From Metaclostridioides mangenotii (GTDB taxonomy: Bacteria > Bacillota > Clostridia > Peptostreptococcales > Peptostreptococcaceae), in assembly GCF_018917235.1 (NCBI RefSeq), contig NZ_JAHLOF010000001.1, positions 62,001 to 126,000 of the forward strand: 64,000 nt of DNA, in the 5' to 3' direction. Both the position numbers and the translations under genes were made by a program. The notes beneath the pieces were generated by a model. That model saw only the letters and a list, made by a program, of their open reading frames with translations. It searched no databases and was not told where the DNA came from. Below, in pieces: positions 9,007 to 18,237 of this stretch. Positions within the stretch are counted from its first letter, which is position 1. The number at the start of each line of letters is the position of its first letter.

Positions 9007-9042
9007 AAGGGATATCTCAATTTTCATATTGAGATATCCCTT
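9007..9042 (-). terminator. Strong hairpin terminator after the metal exporter-like gene
   Basis: Perfect 15-bp arms AAGGGATATCTCAAT (9007-9021) and ATTGAGATATCCCTT (9028-9042) with a 6-base loop. The minus strand continues AATTTT, a modest U tract. Confidence 0.75.
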
Positions 9043-9078
9043 ATTTATATATCTATTCTTCTATTTGAAAAATAACGT

Positions 9079-10257
9079 TTATCCAAATATCATATATACT
9101 ATAACACCAACTAAAATTGCTGGAATTGTTGTGATAATCATCGACCAGAAAGCGGCTTTTTTATCCATCGCTAGTATTGGGAATAGGGCATCGCCATCTT
9201 GTGATATTGCATTAGCAATTAATGCGCCTAACGGAATATGTCCTTTTAAATAAAATGACATTAAAACTATTTGAACTCCACAACCTGGTATTAATCCAAG
9301 AGCTGCCCCTATAAATACGCTTACTATACCTGTTGCAAGTACTAAATTTACTAGGTACTGATCGCCACCAAGCAATAGTATTAGAATATCGTAAATAAAA
9401 TATGCTACAAATATCCACGTAATGACAAAGGATATCTCACCCACTGTGTGAATAAGCATTTCTCTTAATGATAATTTTTTATTTTCAGCTTCATGTGGGT
9501 TTTCATTTTTAAAAACCTTTTTAAAGCACCACATATAAACAATTGATAATATTATACCTAAAACAGATATAAGTTCCTCTAAAGTATGGACTACGTCTTT
9601 AAATGGCAAATTTAAACCAGAATGTGAAACAATCATAAACACGAAACCTACTATTAGTAGAGTTATATATATTTTATATCCTATTCCATGTGTAATGACA
9701 AACGCAAAGTTGTTAACCGTTCCATGTTCCGCAGACAATGTATCCATAACCGATCCATCACTATCATTTTTATGACTATGCGTATGACTGTGATTATGAA
9801 TATGTGCATTATTGGAACCGCTTAATTTCACTTCTTTTCTTTTTTCGTTATATATGCCTAAACCAAGTCTTTGTCCTAGTTTAAAACCATCTACTATGTA
9901 ACCCGTTATTATACCGGTTATAGTTGTTAGTATGGTAACAAATATAAATAATTTAAAGTTAGCTGAAATTAATACAAAAGCTGCGTCTCCTAAGCTAGCT
10001 ATTAAACTCGCAATTATTGTACCAAAACTTAGATTTCCACTTATATAAAGCGGTACAATAGCTAAGGTACCACCACAACCAGGTATAGCCCCTATCAGAG
10101 CTCCAAATACTGGCTGATATTTCTTATTATTCGATATAGCGCTAGTGAATTTACCACTTGTTTTGTGGTTTATATATTCAAAAAGCAATATGAAAAATCC
10201 AATCATTGAACCTACATGTAGAAAAGATTCTTCAGACGCAGATATTATAAGCTCCAT
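9079..10257 (-). CDS. ArsP_2/DUF2899-type putative heavy-metal exporter
   Basis: A 392-residue polytopic membrane protein with about ten hydrophobic segments in two related halves. Each half carries the same core motif: GAIPGCGGTLAIVPLYISG and GLIPGCGVQIVLMSFYLKG. A cytosolic-loop-like stretch near residue 150 is histidine-rich (AHIHNHSHTHSHKND), as in divalent metal transporters. The family is named arsenic efflux or putative manganese transporter in databases; the His loop favours a divalent cation. The start at 10257 follows AGGAGATG; a longer frame from 10311 has no ribosome site. Substrate is not established. Confidence 0.75.
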   Translation of the reverse strand: MELIISASEESFLHVGSMIGFFILLFEYINHKTSGKFTSAISNNKKYQPVFGALIGAIPGCGGTLAIVPLYISGNLSFGTIIASLIASLGDAAFVLISANFKLFIFVTILTTITGIITGYIVDGFKLGQRLGLGIYNEKRKEVKLSGSNNAHIHNHSHTHSHKNDSDGSVMDTLSAEHGTVNNFAFVITHGIGYKIYITLLIVGFVFMIVSHSGLNLPFKDVVHTLEELISVLGIILSIVYMWCFKKVFKNENPHEAENKKLSLREMLIHTVGEISFVITWIFVAYFIYDILILLLGGDQYLVNLVLATGIVSVFIGAALGLIPGCGVQIVLMSFYLKGHIPLGALIANAISQDGDALFPILAMDKKAAFWSMIITTIPAILVGVIVYMIFG

Positions 10258-10331
10258 AATATCATCTCCTATTTTTAAATTAACTAATAAAATTCTAACC
10301 ACATAGATCAATTAGTATACATTTACAATAA

Positions 10332-11171
10332 TTATAGGGATTTTAAGTAATCTATTACATCTTCTATAATCCAATCTGGAGTAGAAGCTCCAGCTGTAAT
10401 TCCAACTTCACTGTATTTTAAAATTTCATCCTTATCTATTTCTTCCTTAGTTTCTATTGCAAAAGTAGGAACATATTCCTCACAAACTTTTACTAATTTT
10501 TGTGTGTTAGAACTGTGTTTCCCACCAATAACTATCATACATTCTACTTCTTTAGATAAATCTCTAGCAGCTTGTTGTCTAGTTTTTGTAGCAGAGCAAA
10601 TTGTATCATTGAAAACTACGTCATTTAAATTTGCCTTTAAGACATCCTTAATTTCGTTGTATAATACCGAGTTTATTGTAGTTTGAGCCACTACACAGTA
10701 TCTTAAAGAATTATCTAATTTTATATTGTTTAATTCTTCTATGCTATTAATAACTATAGCAGAATCGTTACACCATCCATTTATACCTATTACCTCAGGA
10801 TGTTTTGCATCTCCAATAACAATTATTTTATAACCATTAATATAGTATTCATTTGCTATATCATGTATTTTTTTAACAAATGGGCACGTTGTATCAATAA
10901 TGTTTATGTCTTTTTTTAAAGAATCCTTATATACTTTTTCTGCAACTCCATGTGATCTAATTATCATATTCTTATTATATGGTACATCACTTACTTCCGC
11001 TACAGTTTTAAGGCCTTTTTCTTCGTACTTAGCAACGGCTTGTTTGTTATGAATAAGCGGACCAAGAGCATATATATCATTTTCACCACTCACAACTTCA
11101 TCCCATGCCATTTTCATAGCTCTTTTTACGCCAAAGCAAAAACCAGCGTTTTTTGATATTTTTATATTCAT
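10332..11171 (-). CDS. ispH: 4-hydroxy-3-methylbut-2-enyl diphosphate reductase
   Basis: A 279-residue iron-sulfur enzyme, the last step of the MEP isoprenoid pathway, making IPP and DMAPP. The three cluster cysteines are seen in NAGFCFGVKRA (Cys12), IDTTCPFVKKIH (about Cys95) and FNDTICSATKTRQ (about Cys192). Other family motifs are PLIHNKQAV, IRSHGV, GDAKHPEV and TAGASTPDWIIE. It lies 11 bases downstream of plsC, and the order cmk-plsC-ispH is a conserved clostridial arrangement. Confidence 0.95.
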   Translation of the reverse strand: MNIKISKNAGFCFGVKRAMKMAWDEVVSGENDIYALGPLIHNKQAVAKYEEKGLKTVAEVSDVPYNKNMIIRSHGVAEKVYKDSLKKDINIIDTTCPFVKKIHDIANEYYINGYKIIVIGDAKHPEVIGINGWCNDSAIVINSIEELNNIKLDNSLRYCVVAQTTINSVLYNEIKDVLKANLNDVVFNDTICSATKTRQQAARDLSKEVECMIVIGGKHSSNTQKLVKVCEEYVPTFAIETKEEIDKDEILKYSEVGITAGASTPDWIIEDVIDYLKSL

Positions 11172-11182
11172 ATTTTTACTCC

Positions 11183-11779
11183 CTATTTAGAATATTTATA
11201 ATAATTATCTTTGATTACATCTAAAATATCCTGTGAGATCTTTTCGTACTCATCATTATTTAGTTTTTTACCATAGTATTGCTCAAGTGATATTGGTTCA
11301 CCCATATATACTACAGTTTTCTTAAAAATTTTATAACTTGAAATTATAGTTACTGGTACTACATCAGCTTTACTCTTTACTGCAAATAAAGCAAGCCCTG
11401 CTTTGGCATCTCCAAATTCTTCTCCTTTAACCCTTCTTCCCTCTGGGAATATACCTAGTACATACCCATTCTTAACTGCTTTTAAAATTTTTTTAACAGT
11501 TGATACGTCTGGTTTATCTCTATTTATAGGTATAACATTTAATTTTTTAAGTATAAATCCTAATATTTTTATATCAAATAATTCCTTTTTCGCTACTGCA
11601 GCAATTTCTCTGTTTAATATTGATGCTGCCAAAAATACAGGGTCTAAATTAGATTTATGATTTGAAGCAATTACTAAATTGCCTTCATTAGGTATATTTT
11701 CAGCTCCTATTATTTCATATCTATAAAACACCTTGCAAAAACCTCTAAACAGATATATGACAAATTTATAGAAATTCAA
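11183..11779 (-). CDS. plsC: 1-acyl-sn-glycerol-3-phosphate acyltransferase
   Basis: A 198-residue membrane-associated acyltransferase that makes phosphatidic acid from lysophosphatidic acid. The catalytic NHxxxxD is in ASNHKSNLDPVF, and FPEGRR is the substrate-binding motif. The N-terminus (FYKFVIYLFRGFCKVFY) is a membrane anchor. Start: a TTG at 11779 lies 6 bases after GGGAGAG and 16 bases past the cmk stop; an alternative 22 codons upstream would run back into cmk without a ribosome site. Confidence 0.9.
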   Translation of the reverse strand: MNFYKFVIYLFRGFCKVFYRYEIIGAENIPNEGNLVIASNHKSNLDPVFLAASILNREIAAVAKKELFDIKILGFILKKLNVIPINRDKPDVSTVKKILKAVKNGYVLGIFPEGRRVKGEEFGDAKAGLALFAVKSKADVVPVTIISSYKIFKKTVVYMGEPISLEQYYGKKLNNDEYEKISQDILDVIKDNYYKYSK

Positions 11780-11795
11780 TTTTATCTCTCCCAAC

Positions 11796-12464
11796 TTACT
11801 TATTATTATTTTTATAGACTTTGATCTTTGATACAACCTCATCAACTACATCATCTATAGTTTTGCCTGTTGTATCAATTTCAAGAGCATCCTTTGCTTT
11901 TACAAGTGGTGCAAATTTTCTATTCATATCCATCTTATCTCTATCAACTATATCTTTAATTATTTCGTCAAGGTTTACATCATAACCTTTTTTTCTCATC
12001 TCTTTGAATCTTCTGCAACCTCTTTCTTCTGGTGTTGCTATAAGATAAAATTTATAATCTGCATTTGGAAACACTACTGATCCAATATCTCTACCATCTA
12101 ATATTACAGAACTTTTAGAGCCTATATTCCTTTGAACATCCACGAGCAATTTTCTCACTTCTTTGATCTTTGACACTTTAGATACGTTATTGCTTACATC
12201 AACAGTTCTTATCTCATCGTTCACAATTTTTTTATCTAAATAAATATTATTGTCTTTGAAATCTATCTCAGTACTCTTAGCTAACGCTACTACTTCCTCT
12301 GCATTTTCAACATCTATATTATTCTTTAAGCACTTATATGTTATAGCTCTATACATTGCCCCAGTGTCTATATAATTTATATTTAGCTTATTCGCAATTA
12401 TCTTAGCTATAGTACTTTTCCCCGCACCAGCAGGCCCATCAACAGCAATTACCAAATTGTTCAT
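11796..12464 (-). CDS. cmk: Cytidylate kinase
   Basis: A 222-residue (d)CMP kinase. The P-loop GPAGAGKST is at residues 10-18, followed by the CMP-site segments YIDTGAMYRAITY and ILDGRDIGSVVFPNADYKFYL and the lid RGCRRFKEMRKKG. It provides CDP for nucleotide and phospholipid synthesis. First of the cmk-plsC-ispH run, with a Shine-Dalgarno GAGGTG. Length is usual. Confidence 0.95.
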   Translation of the reverse strand: MNNLVIAVDGPAGAGKSTIAKIIANKLNINYIDTGAMYRAITYKCLKNNIDVENAEEVVALAKSTEIDFKDNNIYLDKKIVNDEIRTVDVSNNVSKVSKIKEVRKLLVDVQRNIGSKSSVILDGRDIGSVVFPNADYKFYLIATPEERGCRRFKEMRKKGYDVNLDEIIKDIVDRDKMDMNRKFAPLVKAKDALEIDTTGKTIDDVVDEVVSKIKVYKNNNK

Positions 12465-12489
12465 ACTTAAACACCTCTATTTATAATAT

Positions 12490-13713
12490 TTACACGTTTA
12501 ATCCAGCTAAATATCCAGTAGAAAACGCAATCTGTAAATTATAACCACCCGTCTCAGCATCTACATCGATTACTTCACCTGTTAAATACAGGTTGTCCAA
12601 CTTCTTAGATTTCATAGTAGATGATTCTATATCTTTTACAGAAACCCCTCCACTAGTTACCATTGCAGTATTTAGTCCAGTGGTTCCGTTGCAAACTAAC
12701 TTCATACTTTTTAACTCTTCAATTAAACTTAGTTCTTCTGCTTTTGTAAGATCTAATGATTTTTTTTCAGATAAATTTAATTTATTGACTATTTCTTTAG
12801 AAAAATTTTGTGGTAAAATTTCTTTTAAATTATTTACTATATTCCTACTAGGATATTTTTTAATTGTATTGATTAAATCATCATTTGAGATATTCGGTAA
12901 GAAATCTATAAAAAGTTCTATATCACTACCTTCTAGCATTTTATTAATATATGAAGATACTTTTAAAATACATGGGCCAGTAATTCCAAAATGTGTAAAT
13001 AACATATCTCCATATATGTGAAATTTCTTCTTCTTAACCTTCCACATAACATCTACACTTTTTAGCGAGACTCCTTGCAAATTATTAATCCACTTATCTT
13101 TAATTTTAAGAGGAACTAATGCTGGATATGTTTTTTTTATGTCATGACCGTATTTTTCTAATATACAATACATTGATCCATCAGATCCTGTGTGAGCGTA
13201 ACTCATACCTCCTGTAGAAACAATAACTTTATCTGCATAAATTTTTTCTCCAGATTCAAGTACTACCCCAATAACTTTATTTATATTGCTATTCTCTACT
13301 AAAAGGTCCTCTACTTTTTTATTGTACATAATTTTTACTTTATTATTTATTAGTATCTTATTTAAAGTTTCTATAAGCTCTAGTGATTTATCATTTTTTG
13401 TATACACTTTAAAGTCATTATCTTCTTCTACTTTATATTCAAGGTTGTTTTCTTCAAAAAATGAAATTAAATCTTTATTTGTAAATGTGTAAAAACTACT
13501 GTATAAAAACTTTTTATTTGTAACGACTTTATCAAAAAAATCTTCAATTTCTCTGTAGTTTGTAAAATTACATCTTCCTCCACCTGTTACCCTAAGCTTT
13601 CTTCCTAACTCTCCATTTCTTTCTATTAAAATAACCTCATTGCCATTTTTTGCAGCAGTTATGGCAGACATAATACCAGATGGCCCGCCTCCTACAACCA
13701 ATATATTAGACAT
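12490..13713 (-). CDS. NAD(P)/FAD-dependent oxidoreductase (HI0933/YhiN family)
   Basis: A 407-residue flavoprotein. The FAD-binding GxGxxG is in ILVVGGGPSGIMSA at the N-terminus, followed by RKLRVTGGGRCNFTN, the signature of the HI0933/YhiN/BaiN-like family. VIVSTGGMSYAHTGSDG lies in the middle and LTGEVIDVDAETGGYN with LQIAFSTGYLAG at the C-terminus. The family's physiological substrate is mostly unknown; some members (BaiN) reduce bile-acid intermediates, but many anaerobes carry it as a housekeeping gene beside cmk. A bile-acid role is not supported by context here. Confidence 0.9.
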   Translation of the reverse strand: MSNILVVGGGPSGIMSAITAAKNGNEVILIERNGELGRKLRVTGGGRCNFTNYREIEDFFDKVVTNKKFLYSSFYTFTNKDLISFFEENNLEYKVEEDNDFKVYTKNDKSLELIETLNKILINNKVKIMYNKKVEDLLVENSNINKVIGVVLESGEKIYADKVIVSTGGMSYAHTGSDGSMYCILEKYGHDIKKTYPALVPLKIKDKWINNLQGVSLKSVDVMWKVKKKKFHIYGDMLFTHFGITGPCILKVSSYINKMLEGSDIELFIDFLPNISNDDLINTIKKYPSRNIVNNLKEILPQNFSKEIVNKLNLSEKKSLDLTKAEELSLIEELKSMKLVCNGTTGLNTAMVTSGGVSVKDIESSTMKSKKLDNLYLTGEVIDVDAETGGYNLQIAFSTGYLAGLNV

Positions 13714-13745
13714 AAACTTCTCCTAAATCTTTTTTATATTTAATT

Positions 13746-14387
13746 TTATTCTAAAGCTGAATTGCTTATTTTTTCATCTTTTATTAAATGTCTAGTATCA
13801 TTCATTTTTTCAACAACTGGTCCATATTCTTTGAATTCTACTATATTTAGAGCTGTATTATCTTGTTTAATTCTGTATATATTCTCCATCCCAGAGTTTA
13901 GGAAAGACAATAGCATTACACGAAGAGTTATAGAATGAGTTACTAATACAATATTCTTATTATCATATTTTTCATTAATTTCCTCAATAAATTTATCTAC
14001 TCTTTGTTTTATTATATGAAGTGTTTCTCCACCAGGTATATTTACCATATGTGGTTCGTCCCTCCATGTTTTGTATGTATCTGCGTAATCTTTTTGAATC
14101 TCCTTTATAAGAAGGCCTTCCCAAACGCCAAATCCCATTTCTCTAAGTCCTTCAGTCATTTCGACTTTTAGTCCTAATTTATTGCCAATTAACTCTGCAG
14201 TTTGAACTGCTCTACCTAAATCACTAGAATAAATATAATCTATATTTCGATTAACAAGGCTTTCTGCTAATTGTTTTGCTTGACTTTCTCCACTTTCAGT
14301 TAAATCAGAATTTCCGTGACCTTGAGTTTTACCTTGTATATTCCAATTAGTTTGTCCATGCCTTACTATATAAAATGTATTTCCCAT
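13746..14387 (-). CDS. Histidine phosphatase family protein
   Basis: A 213-residue member of the phosphoglycerate mutase-like superfamily. The phosphohistidine motif is FYIVRHGQTNWN (His about residue 9-10), with partner residues in LREMGFGVWEG and a second catalytic histidine in VTHSITLRVML. Related proteins include CobC phosphatases and broad phosphatases; the substrate cannot be read from sequence. No cobalamin genes are near. Start follows AGGAGG. Confidence 0.88.
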   Translation of the reverse strand: MGNTFYIVRHGQTNWNIQGKTQGHGNSDLTESGESQAKQLAESLVNRNIDYIYSSDLGRAVQTAELIGNKLGLKVEMTEGLREMGFGVWEGLLIKEIQKDYADTYKTWRDEPHMVNIPGGETLHIIKQRVDKFIEEINEKYDNKNIVLVTHSITLRVMLLSFLNSGMENIYRIKQDNTALNIVEFKEYGPVVEKMNDTRHLIKDEKISNSALE

Positions 14388-14591
14388 AGTTTCCTCCTAT
14401 TATGTAAATCATAAATATTATTATTCTTCAATGTTTTATTATACCATAAAAGTAAATTCTAAAAAATTTTCTGTCTAAATTTAATTATAGTCAGTATATT
14501 TAGTTATTAGATAAATAAGTCAATAAGATTTCAAATATATATTACTAAATCTAAACTAATATATAATTATATCATATAACAATTTTTAATT

Positions 14592-14650
14592 TTGACTTTT
14601 TCATGGAATATTTGTTATAGATATTATATAATATATATATAACAAATATT
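14592..14650 (+). promoter_or_regulatory. Promoter and palindromic operator of the GntR-DUF1648 operon
   Basis: TTGACT (14592-14597) is followed by a perfect inverted repeat AATATTTGTTATA (14607-14619) and TATAACAAATATT (14638-14650), with an AT-only centre holding TATA elements. The right arm ends just before GGAGGTG, so a bound repressor would cover the promoter and start region. Autoregulation by the GntR protein is inferred. Confidence 0.65.
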
Positions 14651-14663
14651 TGGAGGTGATAAT

Positions 14664-15053
14664 ATGATTTTAGAATTGGACTTTAATAGCGATACGTCTA
14701 TTTATTTACAAATAAAAGATAAAATTGTTATAGCCATTGCTTCTGGAGAACTAAAAGTCAATGAATCTCTGCCCTCGGTAAGAGTTATGGCAGAAAATAT
14801 AGGGGTTAATCTTCATACAGTTAATAAATCATACAATGAACTGAAGAATGAAGGCTATTTAAATATTGACAGAAGAAAAGGTGCTATCGTTGCAGATCTT
14901 CCACTTAAACAAGAAAATCCAGCTATGGATAATAACAAAGTAAATCTTGAACTTTTGATAGCGAAATCTTATCTATCAGGTATAAGCAAAGAAGAGTTTC
15001 TATCTTTATCTGAAAAATTGTATGATAAATGCGAGGTGAAAAGGTATGAATAA
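14664..15053 (+). CDS. GntR family regulator, YtrA subfamily
   Basis: A 129-residue regulator with an N-terminal GntR winged helix (IYLQIKDKIVIAIASGELKV, then LPSVRVMAENIGVNLHTVNKSYNELKNEGYL, split here for length) and only a short C-terminal tail, the YtrA pattern. YtrA-type regulators commonly control a neighbouring membrane protein or ABC transporter under cell-envelope stress. It overlaps the next gene by 8 bases. A 44-bp palindrome in its promoter is the probable operator. Confidence 0.9.
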   Translation: MILELDFNSDTSIYLQIKDKIVIAIASGELKVNESLPSVRVMAENIGVNLHTVNKSYNELKNEGYLNIDRRKGAIVADLPLKQENPAMDNNKVNLELLIAKSYLSGISKEEFLSLSEKLYDKCEVKRYE

Positions 15054-16146
15054 TGGATATGATTTAGGTTTTATATTATTTAATCTTACTTTAATGTACT
15101 TGCTGTTTTATTTTATGCCAAAACTTACATCTAAAAAGCAATTTTACGGTGTAATGTTAGATCAAAAGTATAAAGATTTACAAGAGCTTAAAACCTTAGA
15201 TAAAGACTTTAAAAAATTAATTACTTTAAACTATCTATTTGTCATTGCTCTCTCATTTGTTCTGTTTATGAAGATGAAAAACGTCAACATAGTTCCAGCA
15301 ATTTCAATTATTATATTCATAATCTTTGAAGTTGTAATATATGTAAAAACTCATAAATCTGTAAAAAAAATAAAAAGTAACTTAAAAAATTTAAGTACAT
15401 CAAAAACAGTAGCAATAGTAGACACGAGTATTTTTATTGAAAGAGAAAAAATAATAAACAAATTTAAGTTATTATTTGGACTTAATTTTGTAGTTGTTCT
15501 ATTCTTTTCTATTTACTCAATATTCAACTATAATCCTACTTTTAAATTAATACCTATACATTGGAATTATTATGGTATTGCTGATAATTTTGTAGAAAAT
15601 ACATTTGTTAACTTTATAACTCAAATTGGTCTTTTAATGTTTGTTGTAGTAATTATTACAGTATTTGCTATCTCAACAATGAAATCTAGAGTTAAAGTAG
15701 ATACAGAAAATATAGCTGGCAGTAAAGATATTACCTTGAAGTTCTTAAGAAATTTAGGATATACATTCTTTGGACTAATAATATCTTTAACTATACTATA
15801 TATAAATACAATTTTTTCTATAATAAATGGAACAAACTTAAATTATTATTTTAATATTTTAAGCCTGGCTTTAATGATTATATCAAGTGTTTTATTAATA
15901 ATTATAGTTATTAAGTCTTCAAATCTTAAATCTACTTCGTCATACACACCTGATGATGAGGAGGATAATTGGATATTAGGTCTTATATACTATAATAAAA
16001 ACGACCCTTCTTTTATGATTCCTAAAAAATTTGGAATCGGTTGGACTGTCAACGCAGCACATCCCGTTGGTAAAATACTTTATATAGCGATAGTATTTCT
16101 ATTAATATATCTTGTATACGATATTTTAAAGGGTTTTATATTTTAA
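15046..16146 (+). CDS. DUF1648/DUF5808 multi-pass membrane protein
   Basis: A 366-residue protein with about nine hydrophobic segments. The middle part IPIHWNYYGIADNF is the DUF1648 signature (normally 'P.HWN..G..D'), and the C-terminal LIYYNKNDPSFMIPKK with GIGWTVNAAHP is DUF5808. Related to SdpI-type immunity/stress proteins in the DUF1648 portion. Co-transcribed and translationally coupled with the GntR regulator upstream, so probably a stress- or antimicrobial-responsive membrane protein. The biochemical role is not known. Confidence 0.8.
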   Translation: MNNGYDLGFILFNLTLMYLLFYFMPKLTSKKQFYGVMLDQKYKDLQELKTLDKDFKKLITLNYLFVIALSFVLFMKMKNVNIVPAISIIIFIIFEVVIYVKTHKSVKKIKSNLKNLSTSKTVAIVDTSIFIEREKIINKFKLLFGLNFVVVLFFSIYSIFNYNPTFKLIPIHWNYYGIADNFVENTFVNFITQIGLLMFVVVIITVFAISTMKSRVKVDTENIAGSKDITLKFLRNLGYTFFGLIISLTILYINTIFSIINGTNLNYYFNILSLALMIISSVLLIIIVIKSSNLKSTSSYTPDDEEDNWILGLIYYNKNDPSFMIPKKFGIGWTVNAAHPVGKILYIAIVFLLIYLVYDILKGFIF

Positions 16147-16209
16147 ATTATGAATCTAATATTTTTAATATTTTTCAGATTAAGTAATTTTATAAAAATA
16201 ACCATATAA

Positions 16210-16244
16210 AAAGCAGGCCGATAGTATAAACTATAGCCTGCTTT
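16210..16244. terminator. Bidirectional terminator between convergent genes
   Basis: AAAGCAGGC (16210-16218) pairs with GCCTGCTTT (16236-16244). T-rich runs follow on both strands, so it can end the DUF1648 operon (+) and the MBL gene (-). Confidence 0.8.
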
Positions 16245-16245
16245 A

Positions 16246-17139
16246 TTATTTAACTTTGTTTATTAGCATTTTACCTTCTTCAAAAATATACTCTACTCTA
16301 TTATTTTCATATAAATGCGTAATATAGGATCTTATTGTGCTTCCAAGTAATACATATTGATTTGCATCTAACTTAGTAAAATAAATTTTACATAGTTGTT
16401 CCAACACCCCGTCAATAGTTTGTGGGTTTATACATATGTTTTCTATATTGATTAGTATTTCATTCATTTTATCTCTATTAATTTTTATAAGATCCTTTAT
16501 GTCTTCCATATGAATAGAATGACTTGGAACGTAATAAGTTGCTTCTAATATCTGTAGTTTATCAAGAGTTTTAAATTGAGCTTCAATATCCAATAAATAA
16601 AACAAATGGTATTTTTCTATTATATTTTGAGGCATTAAACTGTCACCTATAAATATTACATCATCAGGAGTTTTGATTCCTATCATTTCAAAATAATGCC
16701 CCGGCAGAGAAATTGCTTCAAGTTCTGTATTCAAAATCTTGCCGTCAGCTTCTATTATATGATCAACTTTGCTTTCTTTTGCAAATAAAAATTTATTCTT
16801 TAGTGCTTTACTCGGGTTTCCTCCATATAAAAATGAAGATTCAAGAATAGGGCTTTCTGTAAAATAAGACTCCAATTTAGTAGTTGCAATTTCACACTTA
16901 GTTTGATTTTTTAGATAAGCATTCCCACCTATGTGATCTGCATTAGAATGGGTATTAATTATTAATTTTACATTGAGATTATATTCTTCCAGAAGTCTGA
17001 GAATTTTTCTAGAAGTATCTTTATTATTTCCACTATCTATTAAAATTGCATTATTATCTTCTATATAGACTCCTACAATAGTAGGAAGTGGAATATAATA
17101 TGTATTTCCTTTTATATGTTCTAAAGTTAAATTAGCCAT
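16246..17139 (-). CDS. MBL-fold metallo-hydrolase
   Basis: A 297-residue metallo-beta-lactamase-fold protein. The metal motif is LIINTHSNADHIGGN (HxxxDH), a further His sits in ISLPGHYFEMIG, and the bridging Asp is in VIFIGDSLMP. The C-terminal 90 residues look like a helical winged domain (TIDGVLEQLCKIYFTKLDAN then YVLLGSTIRSYI). Reaction cannot be assigned; glyoxalase II-like and other thiolester hydrolases share this pattern. Single gene with its own GAGGTG site. Confidence 0.85.
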   Translation of the reverse strand: MANLTLEHIKGNTYYIPLPTIVGVYIEDNNAILIDSGNNKDTSRKILRLLEEYNLNVKLIINTHSNADHIGGNAYLKNQTKCEIATTKLESYFTESPILESSFLYGGNPSKALKNKFLFAKESKVDHIIEADGKILNTELEAISLPGHYFEMIGIKTPDDVIFIGDSLMPQNIIEKYHLFYLLDIEAQFKTLDKLQILEATYYVPSHSIHMEDIKDLIKINRDKMNEILINIENICINPQTIDGVLEQLCKIYFTKLDANQYVLLGSTIRSYITHLYENNRVEYIFEEGKMLINKVK

Positions 17140-17306
17140 AATATCACCTCTAATTTTGATATTTTATACTGAATTACTATTATATCCCATTTTAAATTTA
17201 AATACCACCAGTTATCAGAAAATTGATACAAATAAACCTTTTTACTTAATGTATTTAAAATTAAATAATGTAAACCATATTATAATATAAACAAAGGAGT
17301 GATTTT

Positions 17307-18164
17307 ATGAAAAAAGATAGAATAACCTTTTTAGAAATTTTAATATTAATAGTTGGGTGTTTTTTGATGGCCGCATCACTTAATTTATTTTTTAACCCTC
17401 ATTCAATTGCACCCGGTGGACTTACAGGTCTTGCTGTGGTTATAAATACTGTTTCTCCTATACCATTATGGGTCGTTAACTTAGTATTAAATGTGCCTTT
17501 ATTTGTTCTAGCTTTTAAGATTTTAAGTAGAAAAGACTGTGTTAAAACTATACTTGGTATTTTACTACTTACTATAGCTCTAAAAGTAACAGAAAATTTA
17601 TCGATGATTGATGTTACAAATGATATTATTCTCGCAATAGTATCTGGATCTATCCTAATGGGTTTTGGACATGGTCTTATATTTAGAATAAATGGAACAA
17701 CTGGTGGAACTGATCTTATAGGATTATTATTAAACAAATATATCCCTAGTTTAAGTGTTCCAGTTTTAATGGGAGCTGTAGATTGCATTGTTGTCGCTCT
17801 GTCAGGTATTGTTACTGGTAAAATTGAAATAGCTCTATACTCTACTCTTGCACTTTACATTATAGTAAAAATGAGTGACTTAATGATAGAGGGATTCGAC
17901 TATTCAAAATCATTTATGATTATCTCAGATAAATACAAAGATATTAACAAAATCATTATGGAAGATCTTGAAAGAGGAGCTACTATTTTAAACGGAGAAG
18001 GAGCTTACACAGGATCCGATAAAAAAGTTATATTAGTTGTAGTTGCAAAAAAAGAGGTAGTTAAATTAAAGAAATTAGTTAAAGAAGTGGATCCGAATTC
18101 ATTTATAATAATCACTGATATTCATGAAGCTGTTGGTAATGGATTTAAAATGAGCGATATTTAA
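17307..18164 (+). CDS. YitT family membrane protein (DUF161 + DUF2179)
   Basis: A 285-residue protein with about five to six transmembrane segments (residues 8-200) containing the glycine-rich motifs SIAPGGLTGLAVV and RINGTTGGTDLIGLL. A soluble C-terminal DUF2179 domain follows (about residues 210-285: ERGATILNGEGAYTGSDKKV and HEAVGNGF). The family is widespread in Firmicutes and of unknown transport function. Monocistronic, with a strong terminator after it. Confidence 0.9.
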   Translation: MKKDRITFLEILILIVGCFLMAASLNLFFNPHSIAPGGLTGLAVVINTVSPIPLWVVNLVLNVPLFVLAFKILSRKDCVKTILGILLLTIALKVTENLSMIDVTNDIILAIVSGSILMGFGHGLIFRINGTTGGTDLIGLLLNKYIPSLSVPVLMGAVDCIVVALSGIVTGKIEIALYSTLALYIIVKMSDLMIEGFDYSKSFMIISDKYKDINKIIMEDLERGATILNGEGAYTGSDKKVILVVVAKKEVVKLKKLVKEVDPNSFIIITDIHEAVGNGFKMSDI

Positions 18165-18173
18165 AATGTAGAT

Positions 18174-18213
18174 AAAACCTCCCAATTGTTATCCTACAAC
18201 CAGGAGGTTTTTT
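18174..18213 (+). terminator. Terminator after the YitT gene
   Basis: AAAACCTCC (18174-18182) pairs with GGAGGTTTT (18203-18211), followed by more T. It lies 10 bases after the stop codon. Confidence 0.85.
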
Positions 18214-18237
18214 AATAGTTTTTTAATAGCTGATATA

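Noticed and set aside
10258..10331. yybP-ykoY manganese riboswitch before the metal exporter-like gene
   Set aside because: Only 74 bases separate it from ispH, and none of the conserved loop sequences is seen.
11180..11845. cmk-plsC fusion or long plsC start at 11845
   Set aside because: The upstream codons lie inside cmk without a ribosome site; the TTG at 11779 with GGGAGAG fits better.
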